DNA from: Caldilineaceae bacterium | GTDB lineage: Bacteria > Chloroflexota > Anaerolineae > Caldilineales > Caldilineaceae | Reading direction: 5' to 3' | Assembly (NCBI GenBank): GCA_022842065.1 | Contig: JALHQH010000054.1 | Location: forward strand, 20,433-84,432 | DNA: 64,000 bases | Shown: positions 56,384 through 64,000 of the stretch, one piece after another | Layout of the letters: every line of letters starts with the position of its first letter | Position numbering within the stretch: the first letter of the stretch is position 1 | Translations under genes and position numbers: made by a program | The notes under the pieces: generated by a model | The model's input: the letters and a program-made list of their open reading frames with translations, nothing else | Told to the model about the DNA's origin: nothing | Database searches by the model: none

Positions 56384-56458
56384 TGATCCACGAAGACACA
56401 CAAATTTCCACGAAGAAAAGCAAAATCCTTGTATGCCTTCGTGTGTCTTCGTGGATCA
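56384..56458. repeat. CACGAAGACAC palindromic repeat
   Basis: Arms TGATCCACGAAGACACAC (56384-56401) and complement (56441-56458). The inner part repeats CCACGAAG and CCTTCGTG. Half-copies are at 35430-35472. It lies between two co-oriented cluster genes and creates a false upstream extension of the next reading frame. Confidence 0.8.
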
Positions 56459-56500
56459 AATATGTTGAATAGTGCTAAGCAAGTAAAACGAGAAAATCCT

Positions 56501-57685
56501 ATGCAAGATTTAATTTGTATCAGTCATTTACGGTGGGACTTTGTCTGGCAACGGCCCCAACAGTTGTTGTCGCGGTTAGCCCAACAGTATCGCATCCTGT
56601 TTGTTGAAGAGCCGGTCACGGATACGGAAATCAGCGAACCCTATCTGGAGACCTACCCAGGGCACACGCCGGGGGCAGAACCGGTCACTGTCGTGCGTTT
56701 GCATTATCCCAGCCACGACCACTATTGGATCGGCCATGATGATGAACGCACGCAGCAGCATTATGAGCAATTGCTGCTCGATTATCTGGCCAGTGAAGAG
56801 ATACATGCCCCGGTCTTGTGGCTTTATACGCCGGTGGCCGCCACCTTTGTCGATCTAATTCAACCGCAACTGTTGATCTACGATGTGATGGATGAACTAT
56901 CGGCCTTCAAAGGCGCATCAGAAGCGCTGAAAAGTGCGGATCGCCAGTTGCTGGCACAGGCCGATCTGGTCTTCACTGGTGGCGTCAGCCTTTATCGGGC
57001 CCGACAAGCGCATCACGATAATATCCATCTCTTTCCTAGTGGCGTCGATATCGATCACTTCGCCCGTGCGGATCGAGAAAAGTTCGAGCGGCCCGCCGAT
57101 ATTGCCCAGTTGTCGTCACCCATTCTCGGTTACTTTGGCGTGATCGACGAGCGGATGGACTTGGGCCTGCTGGCGCACTTGGCCGCTGCGCACCCCAAAT
57201 GGCAACTGCTCATGGTGGGGCCGGTGATCAAGATCGATCCGCAGGAGTTGCCGCAAGCGCCGAATCTGCACTATCCTGGCATGAAGGATTACAACGACTT
57301 GCCTCTCTATCTCGCTCACTTCGATGTCGCGTTGGTGCCCTTCGCCATGAACGAAGCCACACGCCATCTTAGCCCGACCAAAACGTTGGAGTATCTGGCT
57401 GCGCACAAGCCGGTCGTCTCCGTGCCGTTGCCTGATATTATTGAGCTCTATGGTGACTATGTCCGTGTTGGCAACGACCCGGCCGCGTTCACTGCCCAAG
57501 TCGAAAGGGCGCTGGCTACTACCTCGGCTGAACGCCAGGCCGCTCGGTTACGCGAGCAGCAGTTGCTGGACCGCTACACCTGGGACAGCATCGCCCAGCA
57601 GATGGGTGAACTGATCGCTCGTGATTATGCGGCCAAAGTAGCGGCTGAAGGGGCGCAGTCAGCAGCAGCTTTAGTCAGCATTTAA
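56501..57685 (+). CDS. GT-B glycosyltransferase (TuaH-like)
   Basis: A 394-residue glycosyltransferase. It opens MQDLICISHLRWDFVWQRPQ, typical of TuaH-type enzymes, and contains VLWLYTPVAATFVDLI, YDVMDELSAFKGA, LFPSGVDIDHF and LSPTKTLEYLAAHKPVVS, the sugar-nucleotide-binding part of GT-B folds. The ATG at 56501 is used because an upstream frame is read from the palindromic repeat; an ATG at 56462 is the other option. It follows the UGM-like gene and should act on the same glycan. Confidence 0.87.
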   Translation: MQDLICISHLRWDFVWQRPQQLLSRLAQQYRILFVEEPVTDTEISEPYLETYPGHTPGAEPVTVVRLHYPSHDHYWIGHDDERTQQHYEQLLLDYLASEEIHAPVLWLYTPVAATFVDLIQPQLLIYDVMDELSAFKGASEALKSADRQLLAQADLVFTGGVSLYRARQAHHDNIHLFPSGVDIDHFARADREKFERPADIAQLSSPILGYFGVIDERMDLGLLAHLAAAHPKWQLLMVGPVIKIDPQELPQAPNLHYPGMKDYNDLPLYLAHFDVALVPFAMNEATRHLSPTKTLEYLAAHKPVVSVPLPDIIELYGDYVRVGNDPAAFTAQVERALATTSAERQAARLREQQLLDRYTWDSIAQQMGELIARDYAAKVAAEGAQSAAALVSI

Positions 57686-57715
57686 CGCGCAAAGCTGTTT
57701 TTGCGCAATAATCAT

Positions 57716-57747
57716 TCGTAGCGTCACGGCAGGCCGTGACGCTACGA
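57716..57747 (+). terminator. 15-bp perfect hairpin after the glycosyltransferase
   Basis: TCGTAGCGTCACGGC (57716-57730), loop AG, complement 57733-57747. A smaller hairpin, GCGCAAAGCTGTTTTTGCGC (57687-57706), precedes it. Both lie before the DUF2231 gene. Confidence 0.65.
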
Positions 57748-57779
57748 ACAAGTGTGATTTAGCACAAAGAGAGGAGTTT

Positions 57780-58262
57780 ATGGAGAGTAAAACAAAACTG
57801 TTTGGCCACCCGCTTCATCAGATCCTGATTGTCTTTCCCTTGGGGCTGCTGGCCACAGCGGTCATCTTCGATCTGGTTTACCTGATTACCGATAATCTAA
57901 CGATGGCGACCGTAGCCTTCTGGATGATCACGTCCGGTGTGATTGGGGGCCTTTTCGCCGCCCCCTTTGGCTGGATCGACTGGTTCGCCATTCCGTCAGG
58001 CACGCGCGCCAAAGCCGTCGGCCTATGGCATGGGGTAGGGAATATGGTCGTTCTGCTGCTTTTCGTCGGCAGTTGGTTCTTACGTTTTGGCGAACCGGAG
58101 ATACCCGGCCTGCTCGCCCTGGTGCTCTCTTTTGCCGGGGCCGGCCTTTCGCTCATCACCGCCTGGCTGGGGGGTGAACTAGTGGATCGCCTTGGGGTGG
58201 GCGTAGATCCAGGGGCCAATTTGAATGCGCCCAGTTCGCTGGCTGAGAAGTCGATTGGTTAA
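57780..58262 (+). CDS. DUF2231 membrane protein
   Basis: A 160-residue inner-membrane protein with four predicted helices (about 17-36, 43-65, 80-101, 108-130) and the family start FGHPLHQILIVFPLGLLATAVIFDL, whose conserved His residues suggest haem or metal contact. It follows the cluster on the same strand after a hairpin. DUF2231 genes commonly accompany stress-related genes such as catalases; the function is unknown. The coding end overlaps the regulator remnant on the other strand by 4 bp. Confidence 0.88.
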   Translation: MESKTKLFGHPLHQILIVFPLGLLATAVIFDLVYLITDNLTMATVAFWMITSGVIGGLFAAPFGWIDWFAIPSGTRAKAVGLWHGVGNMVVLLLFVGSWFLRFGEPEIPGLLALVLSFAGAGLSLITAWLGGELVDRLGVGVDPGANLNAPSSLAEKSIG

Positions 58263-58588
58263 AGCGGTTGCCGCTGGTCAATATTGGGCTGAAAGTGAAT
58301 AGTCGTGTTGGTGACGACAAGCCAAGGGCAAATTGACGTGTTTGGTGCCAGCAGTTGGCGCAGGTTCGCTAAAGCGTGACGTAAATAGGTGAGCGGGTCT
58401 GCTTCTGGTTTATTTGACCAGAGCAGCCCCGCCAGCTTTGACCGGGCGTGGGGTCGATCCGCCTCGACGGCCAGATAAGCCAGTAATGGGCGTACCTTTT
58501 CGGAACAGTAACCATGCACGGCGCTTGCGTCTAACTGTACATCGAACGAACTAAGAAACGCAAGTGTTAAGTGGGGCATAGCATTCAT
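58259..58588 (-). pseudogene. N-terminal fragment of a BTAD/SARP-type transcriptional regulator
   Basis: A 109-residue open frame matching only the winged-helix DNA-binding start of large BTAD/SARP-type regulators: PHLTLAFLSSFDVQLD, SEKVRPLLAYLAVEADRPH, LAGLLWSNKPEADPLTYLRHALANLRQLL. The following bacterial-transcriptional-activation, ATPase and TPR domains are missing; the frame ends right at the 3' end of the DUF2231 gene. It is probably a truncated remnant rather than a small regulator. Confidence 0.75.
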
Positions 58589-58622
58589 TCCCTTGTGCGA
58601 AAATGCGCTACGCCAGTCGCAT

Positions 58623-59662
58623 CTATTGCTGCTTTAGCTTGCGGCGCGCTGATTTTGGCTTTTGCATCTGGTCGGGTGTTGCTTTGGCCTGCTGTTGTTG
58701 ACGTAAATAGGCTTCGATCACCGTTGGGTCCAGCCCAGCCAATCGTTCTTCCGGGTCCAGTCCAGCCAATCGTTCTTCCGGGTCCAGTCCAGCCAATCGT
58801 TCCTCTGGTGAAAGGGTCGCGATGAGCTGTTGGCGGGTGACTTCACCCATCTTTTTCAGATCTTCCGGTGTGATGGTCGCCAGGATCTCTTGGCGCATGC
58901 CTTCGCCCAATTTACGCAGATATTCGGGCGTTAAAATGGTTTCTTTCATCTCTTCTCCTTCCAAACGTTGAAAGACTGACTGCAAGCCGCTCATGGTTGC
59001 CCACAATTCTTCCGACCAGTTCCAGAGCTTCATCTGGTTGATCACTGCAAAGGCTGCTTCGCGTTGCTTCTTCTGGCTGGCAAAGCATTTGAAGAAGACA
59101 TTGTGTGATTCGGTGCTCAACTCATTTAAGACCAGCAGATCAATTTCACTGACAAACTCATGTTGGCTCCGATAAACGCCGCGCAATTCACTGGCACTGT
59201 AGCCAAAGTGTGTCAACACTGCGCGCTGTGGCGTGCGTGCACTTACGACAAAAGTTTGCACGGCTTGGCGTTTGAGCCGGCGTGAAGTGCGATAGAGATA
59301 ATCGTACAGGATTGCCTGCAACAGCGCCACTTTGTTGACCGATTGCGTGTACTTGAACTCACACAGGATATGGTTGGCGTGGCTCTGGCGGATGCCATCG
59401 GGCAAGCGCGCTTGCTGCTCTGGCGTCCAGAACTTGCCTTTGCGGCGCAACAACAAGATATCGATGCGCGGGGCTTTTGCGTCGCCAGCAATTCCGTTTC
59501 TACCGTAATTTCAACCGGTGTGAGCAATGGCTGTTGTACCCCGCCCAGCAATACATGCCAGTCGGTCTGCGTAGGTGCTGATGACGCTACATCTGGCTCG
59601 GCATCTGGTTCGGCATCCGGCCCGGCATTTAGTTCGGTAGGGGTTGTCGCCCGTCTATTCAT
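58623..59662 (-). pseudogene. PD-(D/E)XK-type nuclease-like protein, frameshifted, with 27-bp tandem repeats
   Basis: Two frames together make about 345 residues. The N-terminal frame (from ATG 59662) has VEITVETELLATQKPR and loses sense at 59466-59470, where GCGCG has an apparent 2-bp excess. The other frame continues IDILLLRRKGKFW, LPDGIRQSHANHILCEFKYTQ, VALLQAILYDYLYR. The IDIL Asp and CEFK Glu/Lys fit a PD-(D/E)XK core. Near the end, three 9-residue units PEERLAGLD are encoded by 27-bp repeats (58726-58806). Related proteins are common in Chloroflexota. A sequencing error is the alternative to a true frameshift. Confidence 0.7.
58726..58806. repeat. Three tandem 27-bp repeats in coding sequence
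   Basis: Units 58726-58752, 58753-58779 and 58780-58806 differ at only a few positions (one C/T in the first, three bases at the end of the third). They encode PEERLAGLD units. The near identity points to recent slippage. Confidence 0.85.
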
Positions 59663-60151
59663 TGTTACAGTTTATCACAATTTCTGCTAACTATTCAAGT
59701 CACGAACGGGAGGGCTTTTTACTTTGGGGGCGAGTCTATCTCCGCACTGGGGGTTTACACGCCCAGTGCGGAGATAGATCCCAAAATGAAATGGACCTAA
59801 TGGTGGTGTCCCAAAAAAGGTGCCTCCGTTTTCGCTCTGCCCGACTGCTATACTGTGCAGCCGGTGAATTCATTCACCGGCTGAGATGCGTGCCTGCGTG
59901 TTTCAAATCGCCTATCAAAAAAGGATTCAGCCGGAGCCGGCGACCGCAACCAAGGAATGTACCGACGCGGATAAAATTGCGCTTTTGCAAACCTACGTTG
60001 CTATGGTAACAAAGATCTCGAAAGGAAATAGATTTGTTCTTTACGATCTAAGTGAAGAAGTGTAAAATCGCTGACTTGCGCTGGGACTATACCGCCAAAG
60101 GCTTGGTTGTCCTACCTACCGCGGGGACCGTGTGGGCTAGGCCCCTCAACA
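59663..60151. other. Non-coding gap with one inverted repeat
   Basis: Contains a 16-bp perfect inverted repeat, CTATCTCCGCACTGGG at 59736-59751 with complement 59762-59777, and a short palindrome around CCGGTGAATTCATTCACCGG (59863-59882). A 59-codon frame at 59886-60065 has no ribosome site and is not called. Otherwise nothing was recognised. Confidence 0.6.
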
Positions 60152-60805
60152 TCACTGATCCTGCAGCGCAATCAACCCATAACGAAGCGCGATGACCACG
60201 GCTTGCGTACGATCTTTGGCTTGTAACTTGCCAAAGATCGTGCTGCTATAGTTGCGGACGGTGCCTTCGGAGAGATGAATTTGTGCGCCAATCTCAGCGT
60301 TGGTGAGACCCTCGGCCATCAGTTGCAGCACTTCGATCTCGCGCTCGCTTAATGGCTCTACCAGTTTGGTGGTCGGCGGCAGGGGCTGTTTGGCAAAGCT
60401 GCTGAAAATCTTGCCTGCGATACTGGGATCCACCGGGGTTTTCCCCTCCACCGTATCGCGAATCGCGGCCAAAAGTTGTGCGGGCGGGGTGTCTTTGAGC
60501 AGATAACCATTCGCCCCAGCCCGCACGGCGTCAAAGACCCATTCATCAGCATCATAGGTGGTGAGTACCAAAATATGGACCGCGGGAAAGCGTTGTTTGA
60601 TCAGCCGTGTGGCCTGCACGCCATTCAGTCTGGGCATCTTTAAATCCATCAGCACCAGATCCGGATTGGTTTGCTCAATTAAATCCAGCGCAGCCTGTCC
60701 ATCTTCGGCTTGGCCGACGATCTGAAAATCGGGGGCTGTGCTCAGGATCATCTGTAAACCGTGGCGGGCAATCGCCTGGTCATCACAAATCAGAATCCGA
60801 ATCAT
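60152..60805 (-). CDS. NarL/FixJ-type response regulator
   Basis: A two-component response regulator of 217 aa from the ATG at 60805. The receiver has the acidic pair D8/D9, phospho-acceptor D54 (VLMDLKMP) and the Thr/Lys positions in VLTTYDADE and YLLKDTPP. The LuxR-type HTH is LSEREIEVLQLMAEGLTNAEIGAQIHLSEGTVRN near residue 150-185. The kinase stop overlaps this start by 4 bp (ATGA), so the pair is coupled. It likely controls the divergent adaptor/ABC genes at 62.5 kb or other loci. Confidence 0.95.
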   Translation of the reverse strand: MIRILICDDQAIARHGLQMILSTAPDFQIVGQAEDGQAALDLIEQTNPDLVLMDLKMPRLNGVQATRLIKQRFPAVHILVLTTYDADEWVFDAVRAGANGYLLKDTPPAQLLAAIRDTVEGKTPVDPSIAGKIFSSFAKQPLPPTTKLVEPLSEREIEVLQLMAEGLTNAEIGAQIHLSEGTVRNYSSTIFGKLQAKDRTQAVVIALRYGLIALQDQ

Positions 60806-62175
60806 GGGTGCATCTCCATTTTCCCATTGGCTAACGCCAGTTGGGTTACGCCCCAACTTCCACTTTGCCCGTGGCAGGTGAAGGTCACCACCGTGCCCTG
60901 GCCCACTCTACTCACCACGGTTAATGCCCCACCTACCAACCCGGCCCGCTCCTGCATCCCCAGCAAGCCATAGCGCTCCGTATCGTCAACCTCGGCTTGG
61001 ACAAAGCCATCACCATTATCGGCAATGCATACGGTGAGACAGTCATCCACCTGCGTCAGCGTCAGGGTGACCAGGCTGGCGGCGGCATGGCGTTCGACGT
61101 TGGTGAGGCTCTCCTGCACGACACGGTAGATTACCTCCTCAACGAGCTGCGAGAGGACTACCGGCGTCGGTGGCAAGTGTAAAGTCAGTTGCCATTGATT
61201 GCGTGCTGCCATATTCTCGGCCAGATCGCGCAGCGCCCCGCTTAAGCCTAGATCGGTCAAGGGGCTGGAACGCAAGGCTTGCAGCGCCCGCCGCGTCTCG
61301 GTTAACCCCGTGCGGGCGGTGGTGATGGCATTGTCCAAGGTCGTTCTGGCCTGTGCCCGATCCGCATCCCAGAGCAGACGCGTCCCTTCCAATTCAAGGA
61401 CCAGGCCACTCATATAATGGGCTAGTGTGTCATGTAGATCGCGCGCCAAACGGTTGCGTTCGCGGCTCAGGGTCAGTTGTTCCTGCGTTAACGCGTACTG
61501 GGCGAGTTGATCATTGGCCAGGGCCAACGCCGCGCGTTGTTGCCGTTGACTGGCAACCAGACGGGAGAGTAGATAGCCGGTCGCCGTAAAGATCAGGGTG
61601 CGCGCAATCGCGAATTGAAACAGAATCCAAACAATATCAACCCCACTAAGAAACTTCACCGCCACGCCTACGCTAAGATCGACTAAGAGCAAGCTGAGGG
61701 CATAGAGGACGATTTGGCGAAACGCATATTGCCAGGCGATCACGATTAGCGGGATCATGAGGAAAAAGAGCATGGGTATGATCCCTTGCAAGCCATAGGA
61801 CGCCGACTCTGGGGAAAATTCACCAAGTTGCCCTTTGTCTTGAAAACGAATCATGAGCAGCCAAAAGGTGCTGACTGGACCCAATGTACAAAAAAATAAG
61901 GTGATCGGTAAGAAGCAGCGGCCAAGCCAGGTCGCCAGCTGCGGGATCCCTAACAAGAGCAAGGTGAATGCTTGCGCACTGATAAAGGGGAGGACGACGA
62001 CATAGGGCAGCGTCTGGGGTGGGACAAAGCCCAATGGAAAGAACGGCAAAAGATAACCAAGGCAGAGTTGTATCGAAATTACGGTGAGAGGTAAGGCCAC
62101 CAGCAACCGTAATGTTGGGACAAGTAATGGTTCAAGTGTGTTTGGTGCCACTGTATTTGGTATTCGTTCAACCAC
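60802..62175 (-). CDS. NarL-family sensor histidine kinase (HisKA_3)
   Basis: A 457-residue membrane sensor starting at GTG 62175. Five or six helices fill residues about 18-205 with no large periplasmic domain, so sensing is probably within the membrane. The phospho-acceptor H248 lies in RNRLARDLHDTLAH, the HisKA_3 motif. The ATPase domain has LTNVERHAAA (N-box), IADNGDGF and YGLLGMQERAGLVGG. It is coupled to the response regulator. The intergenic region to the divergent adaptor gene is 284 bp. Confidence 0.95.
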   Translation of the reverse strand: MVERIPNTVAPNTLEPLLVPTLRLLVALPLTVISIQLCLGYLLPFFPLGFVPPQTLPYVVVLPFISAQAFTLLLLGIPQLATWLGRCFLPITLFFCTLGPVSTFWLLMIRFQDKGQLGEFSPESASYGLQGIIPMLFFLMIPLIVIAWQYAFRQIVLYALSLLLVDLSVGVAVKFLSGVDIVWILFQFAIARTLIFTATGYLLSRLVASQRQQRAALALANDQLAQYALTQEQLTLSRERNRLARDLHDTLAHYMSGLVLELEGTRLLWDADRAQARTTLDNAITTARTGLTETRRALQALRSSPLTDLGLSGALRDLAENMAARNQWQLTLHLPPTPVVLSQLVEEVIYRVVQESLTNVERHAAASLVTLTLTQVDDCLTVCIADNGDGFVQAEVDDTERYGLLGMQERAGLVGGALTVVSRVGQGTVVTFTCHGQSGSWGVTQLALANGKMEMHP

Positions 62176-62459
62176 AATCCCTCACTTACAAAACAATGGT
62201 AATTGTTCGTCAAAATTCACGCACGCTTCAGCTTAGCACAAACTGTTCACGAGCGAAACTGCTGATTGGCATCGTTTGGGGATGACGATCCTCCTGTTGA
62301 CAAATGCTGAACCGCAGGTTAAATGGTCGCGCTTCGCCACTAGAGTAAGGAGGGAAACCGGCGTAAACTTTTAGTCATCGGCTTTTGTGTCCAGCACCCA
62401 AAAGCATTTATCAAACGGCATTAATTGATCATGCGAAGCGCAGATCAGGAGTCGCATCT

Positions 62460-63422
62460 ATGAAACGAATATTCAGTTGGTTTGTGATCATCGCTTGCGC
62501 GATCGGGGCGACCCTCGGGATCGCCTATGGGTTAGGTTATCTCCAACTGCCTGGGGTGGCCATTGCTAACGCAACGAGCGCTACCACGGCGGTCAACAGC
62601 CAGGCCCAAGCCAATTTGCAGCAAGTGCTGGACGGCAACAGTGAACAACAACTGATCGAAGCGCGGGCCAATCTGTACAATGCCGAAGCCGAGCGGAGTC
62701 GGGCGCAAAATGCCTATAATCAGGTGAAGTGGCGCAATGATCTCGGTGCCACCCGCGAAGCCGCGGATTTGCAAACCGCCACCAACAACTACGAAGCCGC
62801 CCAAGCCCGGCTAGCCGATCTGGAAAATGGCTCCACCCAGGCTCAGATCGCCGCTGCCAGCGCCCAAGTGCGCCAAGCCCAGGCCCAGTTGCAGGCCTTG
62901 CAGAGCAGCCGCCCCGCCGACATCGCCATCTATCAAGCCGATGTGCGCCAAGCTCAGGCCCAGCTTGACAAGCTGCTGCGCGGTACCCGCCCTGAACAGT
63001 TGGCGCAAGCGGAAGCCAACGTGGCGGCGTCAACCGCTGCGCTCCAGCAACAGCTCGTTGCCCTGAGCAAGCTCGAATTGCGCGCCCCCTTTACCGGCAC
63101 CATTGCCTCGTTGGATGTGGCATTGGGCGAACAAGTAACCCTTGGTTCTCCCATCCTACGCCTGGCGGATTTCAGCCAATTGCAGATTGAAACCGAGGAT
63201 TTAACCGAGTTGCAGGTGATCTACCTCCAAGAAGGCGACCGCGCCCAGGTAACCTTTGACGCCCTCCCCGATCTGGCGGTCGATGCCACCGTTGTACAGA
63301 TTCGCTCCTATGGCGAAAACAGTTCCGGTGACATCGTCTACCGCGCCACCCTGGCCCTGACCCAACCCGATCCACGCTTGCGCTGGAATATGACGGCTGC
63401 AGTGACCTTTGCGGGGCAGTAG
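62460..63422 (+). CDS. HlyD/RND-type periplasmic adaptor (membrane fusion protein)
   Basis: A 320-residue efflux adaptor from the ATG at 62460 (AGGAG ribosome site). It has one N-terminal membrane helix (about 7-29), a long Gln/Ala-rich coiled-coil hairpin (about 50-195), and the barrel-sandwich/lipoyl part LELRAPFTGTIASLDVALGEQVTLGSPILRL. The hairpin is longer than the lipoyl part in the usual MacA manner. It precedes an ABC ATPase gene and diverges from the two-component system, so it belongs to a regulated export system. In a Chloroflexota cell, if single-membraned, no outer-membrane partner is expected. Confidence 0.88.
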   Translation: MKRIFSWFVIIACAIGATLGIAYGLGYLQLPGVAIANATSATTAVNSQAQANLQQVLDGNSEQQLIEARANLYNAEAERSRAQNAYNQVKWRNDLGATREAADLQTATNNYEAAQARLADLENGSTQAQIAAASAQVRQAQAQLQALQSSRPADIAIYQADVRQAQAQLDKLLRGTRPEQLAQAEANVAASTAALQQQLVALSKLELRAPFTGTIASLDVALGEQVTLGSPILRLADFSQLQIETEDLTELQVIYLQEGDRAQVTFDALPDLAVDATVVQIRSYGENSSGDIVYRATLALTQPDPRLRWNMTAAVTFAGQ

Positions 63423-63735
63423 ATCGGTAAATCGGTAGATGGGTAAATTTATTTGGTTCAATGGGCGCTTCGGCGGTTGACATCCCGCCCCGCCGTCAAC
63501 GCGCCCAGTGGGCACCCGGGCTACGGGACAACGCCGGGTAACCCCTCCCCTAGCCGGGTTTACCCGGCGTTGTCCCGTAGCCCTGTGGCTTTAGCCCAGG
63601 GCGATCTTGCCACCCCCCCTGCATTCTCCTTGAGCGATTTATTTCAAGGCAGTTGATTAACACGAACGAGGGCAAGTGGTTCGTCAGCGAACAAGCTTCC
63701 TTGCTCTCTGTACAAATAACAGGCAACTAAACTTA
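63423..63735. other. Gap between adaptor and ATPase genes with palindromes
   Basis: Begins with a GGTAAATCGGTAGAT-type repeat (63422-63447) related to 16866-17000. A 24-bp perfect inverted repeat follows: GGGCTACGGGACAACGCCGG plus GTAA (63518-63541) with complement at 63560-63583. No gene is seen. Confidence 0.65.
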
Positions 63736-64000
63736 TGCTTAAACTGTTTGCATCCGATCCGCTGCGCAAGCGCGCATTCATAAATGGTACACCGTTCACA
63801 CCAAATGGCACGGCTGCAGGCAAGGAAACACAACCAGCAGCTACCGCCAACAGTACGCTCAAGCCGATTGTCGCAGTCAACAATGTGCTCAAATCCTTTC
63901 CAGTCGGCGATAGCATGATCACGATTCTCAAAGGGGTTTCCTTGACGGTCCAACCCGGCGAATTTGTGGCGATTGTCGGGCCGAGCGGTAACGGCAAATC
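63736..64000 (+). CDS. MacB/LolD-type ABC transporter ATPase, 3' end beyond window
   Basis: The first 88 codons of an ABC ATPase. After a Pro/Thr/Ala-rich leader (about 1-45) the typical start IVAVNNVLKSFPVGDSMI, TILKGVSLTVQPGEFVAIVG leads into Walker A GPSGNGKS at the window end. The leader is unusual for LolD/MacB ATPases; a start further in (an ATG at 63919 lies too near the Walker A) is unlikely. Together with the adaptor upstream it suggests a MacAB-like export system. Confidence 0.88.

Noticed and set aside
56429..56500. A longer N-terminus for the TuaH-like transferase
   Set aside because: The first part is read from the CACGAAGACAC repeat, and the family start motif begins at 56501.
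58726..58806. Tandem 27-bp units as a possible CRISPR array
   Set aside because: There are no spacers; the units are contiguous, in frame and encode PEERLAGLD.
59644..60009. 121-codon + strand frame
   Set aside because: It runs through an inverted repeat and the antisense of the nuclease start; composition is not protein-like.
59886..60065. A 59-codon open frame on the + strand
   Set aside because: No ribosome site, no recognisable domain and no conserved neighbour; it may be chance.

Overview
The window looks like chromosomal DNA of a Chloroflexota bacterium, probably Anaerolineae/Caldilineales-like. This is inferred from gene content, not from a marker gene. The signs are large AEEAAAP-linker lipoproteins of peptide-type ABC transporters, subtilases with Trp-rich tails, exported proteins ending in YLPLV-type peptides, Uma2 nucleases, BTAD-type regulators and many intergenic palindromes. 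No rRNA, tRNA, CRISPR array or phage genes were seen.

Layout. 1-3.0 kb: the C-terminal part of a type I restriction subunit HsdR and a YgjP-type metallopeptidase (+). 3.2-6.9 kb (-): mannonate dehydratase, a Rieske protein, a DUF433/DUF5615 toxin-antitoxin pair and a GH4 alpha-galactosidase-like enzyme. 6.9-16.5 kb (-): a peptide-type ABC operon (ATPase D, Uma2 nuclease, binding protein, permeases B and C, a multiheme cytochrome c, ATPase F) leading into GH4. 17-23 kb (-): two Gfo/Idh/MocA dehydrogenases and a bifunctional PutA. 23.1-31 kb (-): a small membrane protein and a second peptide-type ABC operon. 31-36.9 kb (-): PhyH dioxygenase, a B3/4-domain protein, a broken PIN toxin-antitoxin pair, another Gfo/Idh/MocA enzyme and an aminotransferase. 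37-49 kb: secreted proteins (C25 peptidase, PEP-CTERM protein, Tat-exported DUF1800/DUF1501 pair, two subtilases) and an LLM flavin oxidoreductase. 49.3-58.3 kb (+): a decayed Mn-catalase, then a glycan/glycoside cluster (GH-GT fusion, Gfo/Idh/MocA, MDR dehydrogenase, FAD amine-oxidase/UDP-galactopyranose-mutase-like protein, glycosyltransferase, DUF2231). 58.3-64 kb: a truncated BTAD regulator, a frameshifted PD-(D/E)XK protein, a NarL-type two-component system, and divergent from it an HlyD-type adaptor and the start of a MacB/LolD-type ATPase.

The left half reads as scavenging: peptide-type transporters, GH4, sugar dehydrogenases, mannonate dehydratase and PutA would import and oxidise plant- or biomass-derived glycosides and amino acids. 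The middle is a secretome block. The right half is cell-surface or glycoside biosynthesis plus export and sensing.

The most notable observations are: a 147-bp MITE present twice with TA duplications, one copy cutting an antitoxin gene whose frame is restored exactly by removing the element; a second MITE-like element whose terminal repeat supplies a subtilase stop codon; a multiheme cytochrome inside a solute-import operon; a GH-GT4 fusion in a compact uncharacterised cluster; and a shared C-terminal YLPLV-like tail on three unrelated exported proteins.
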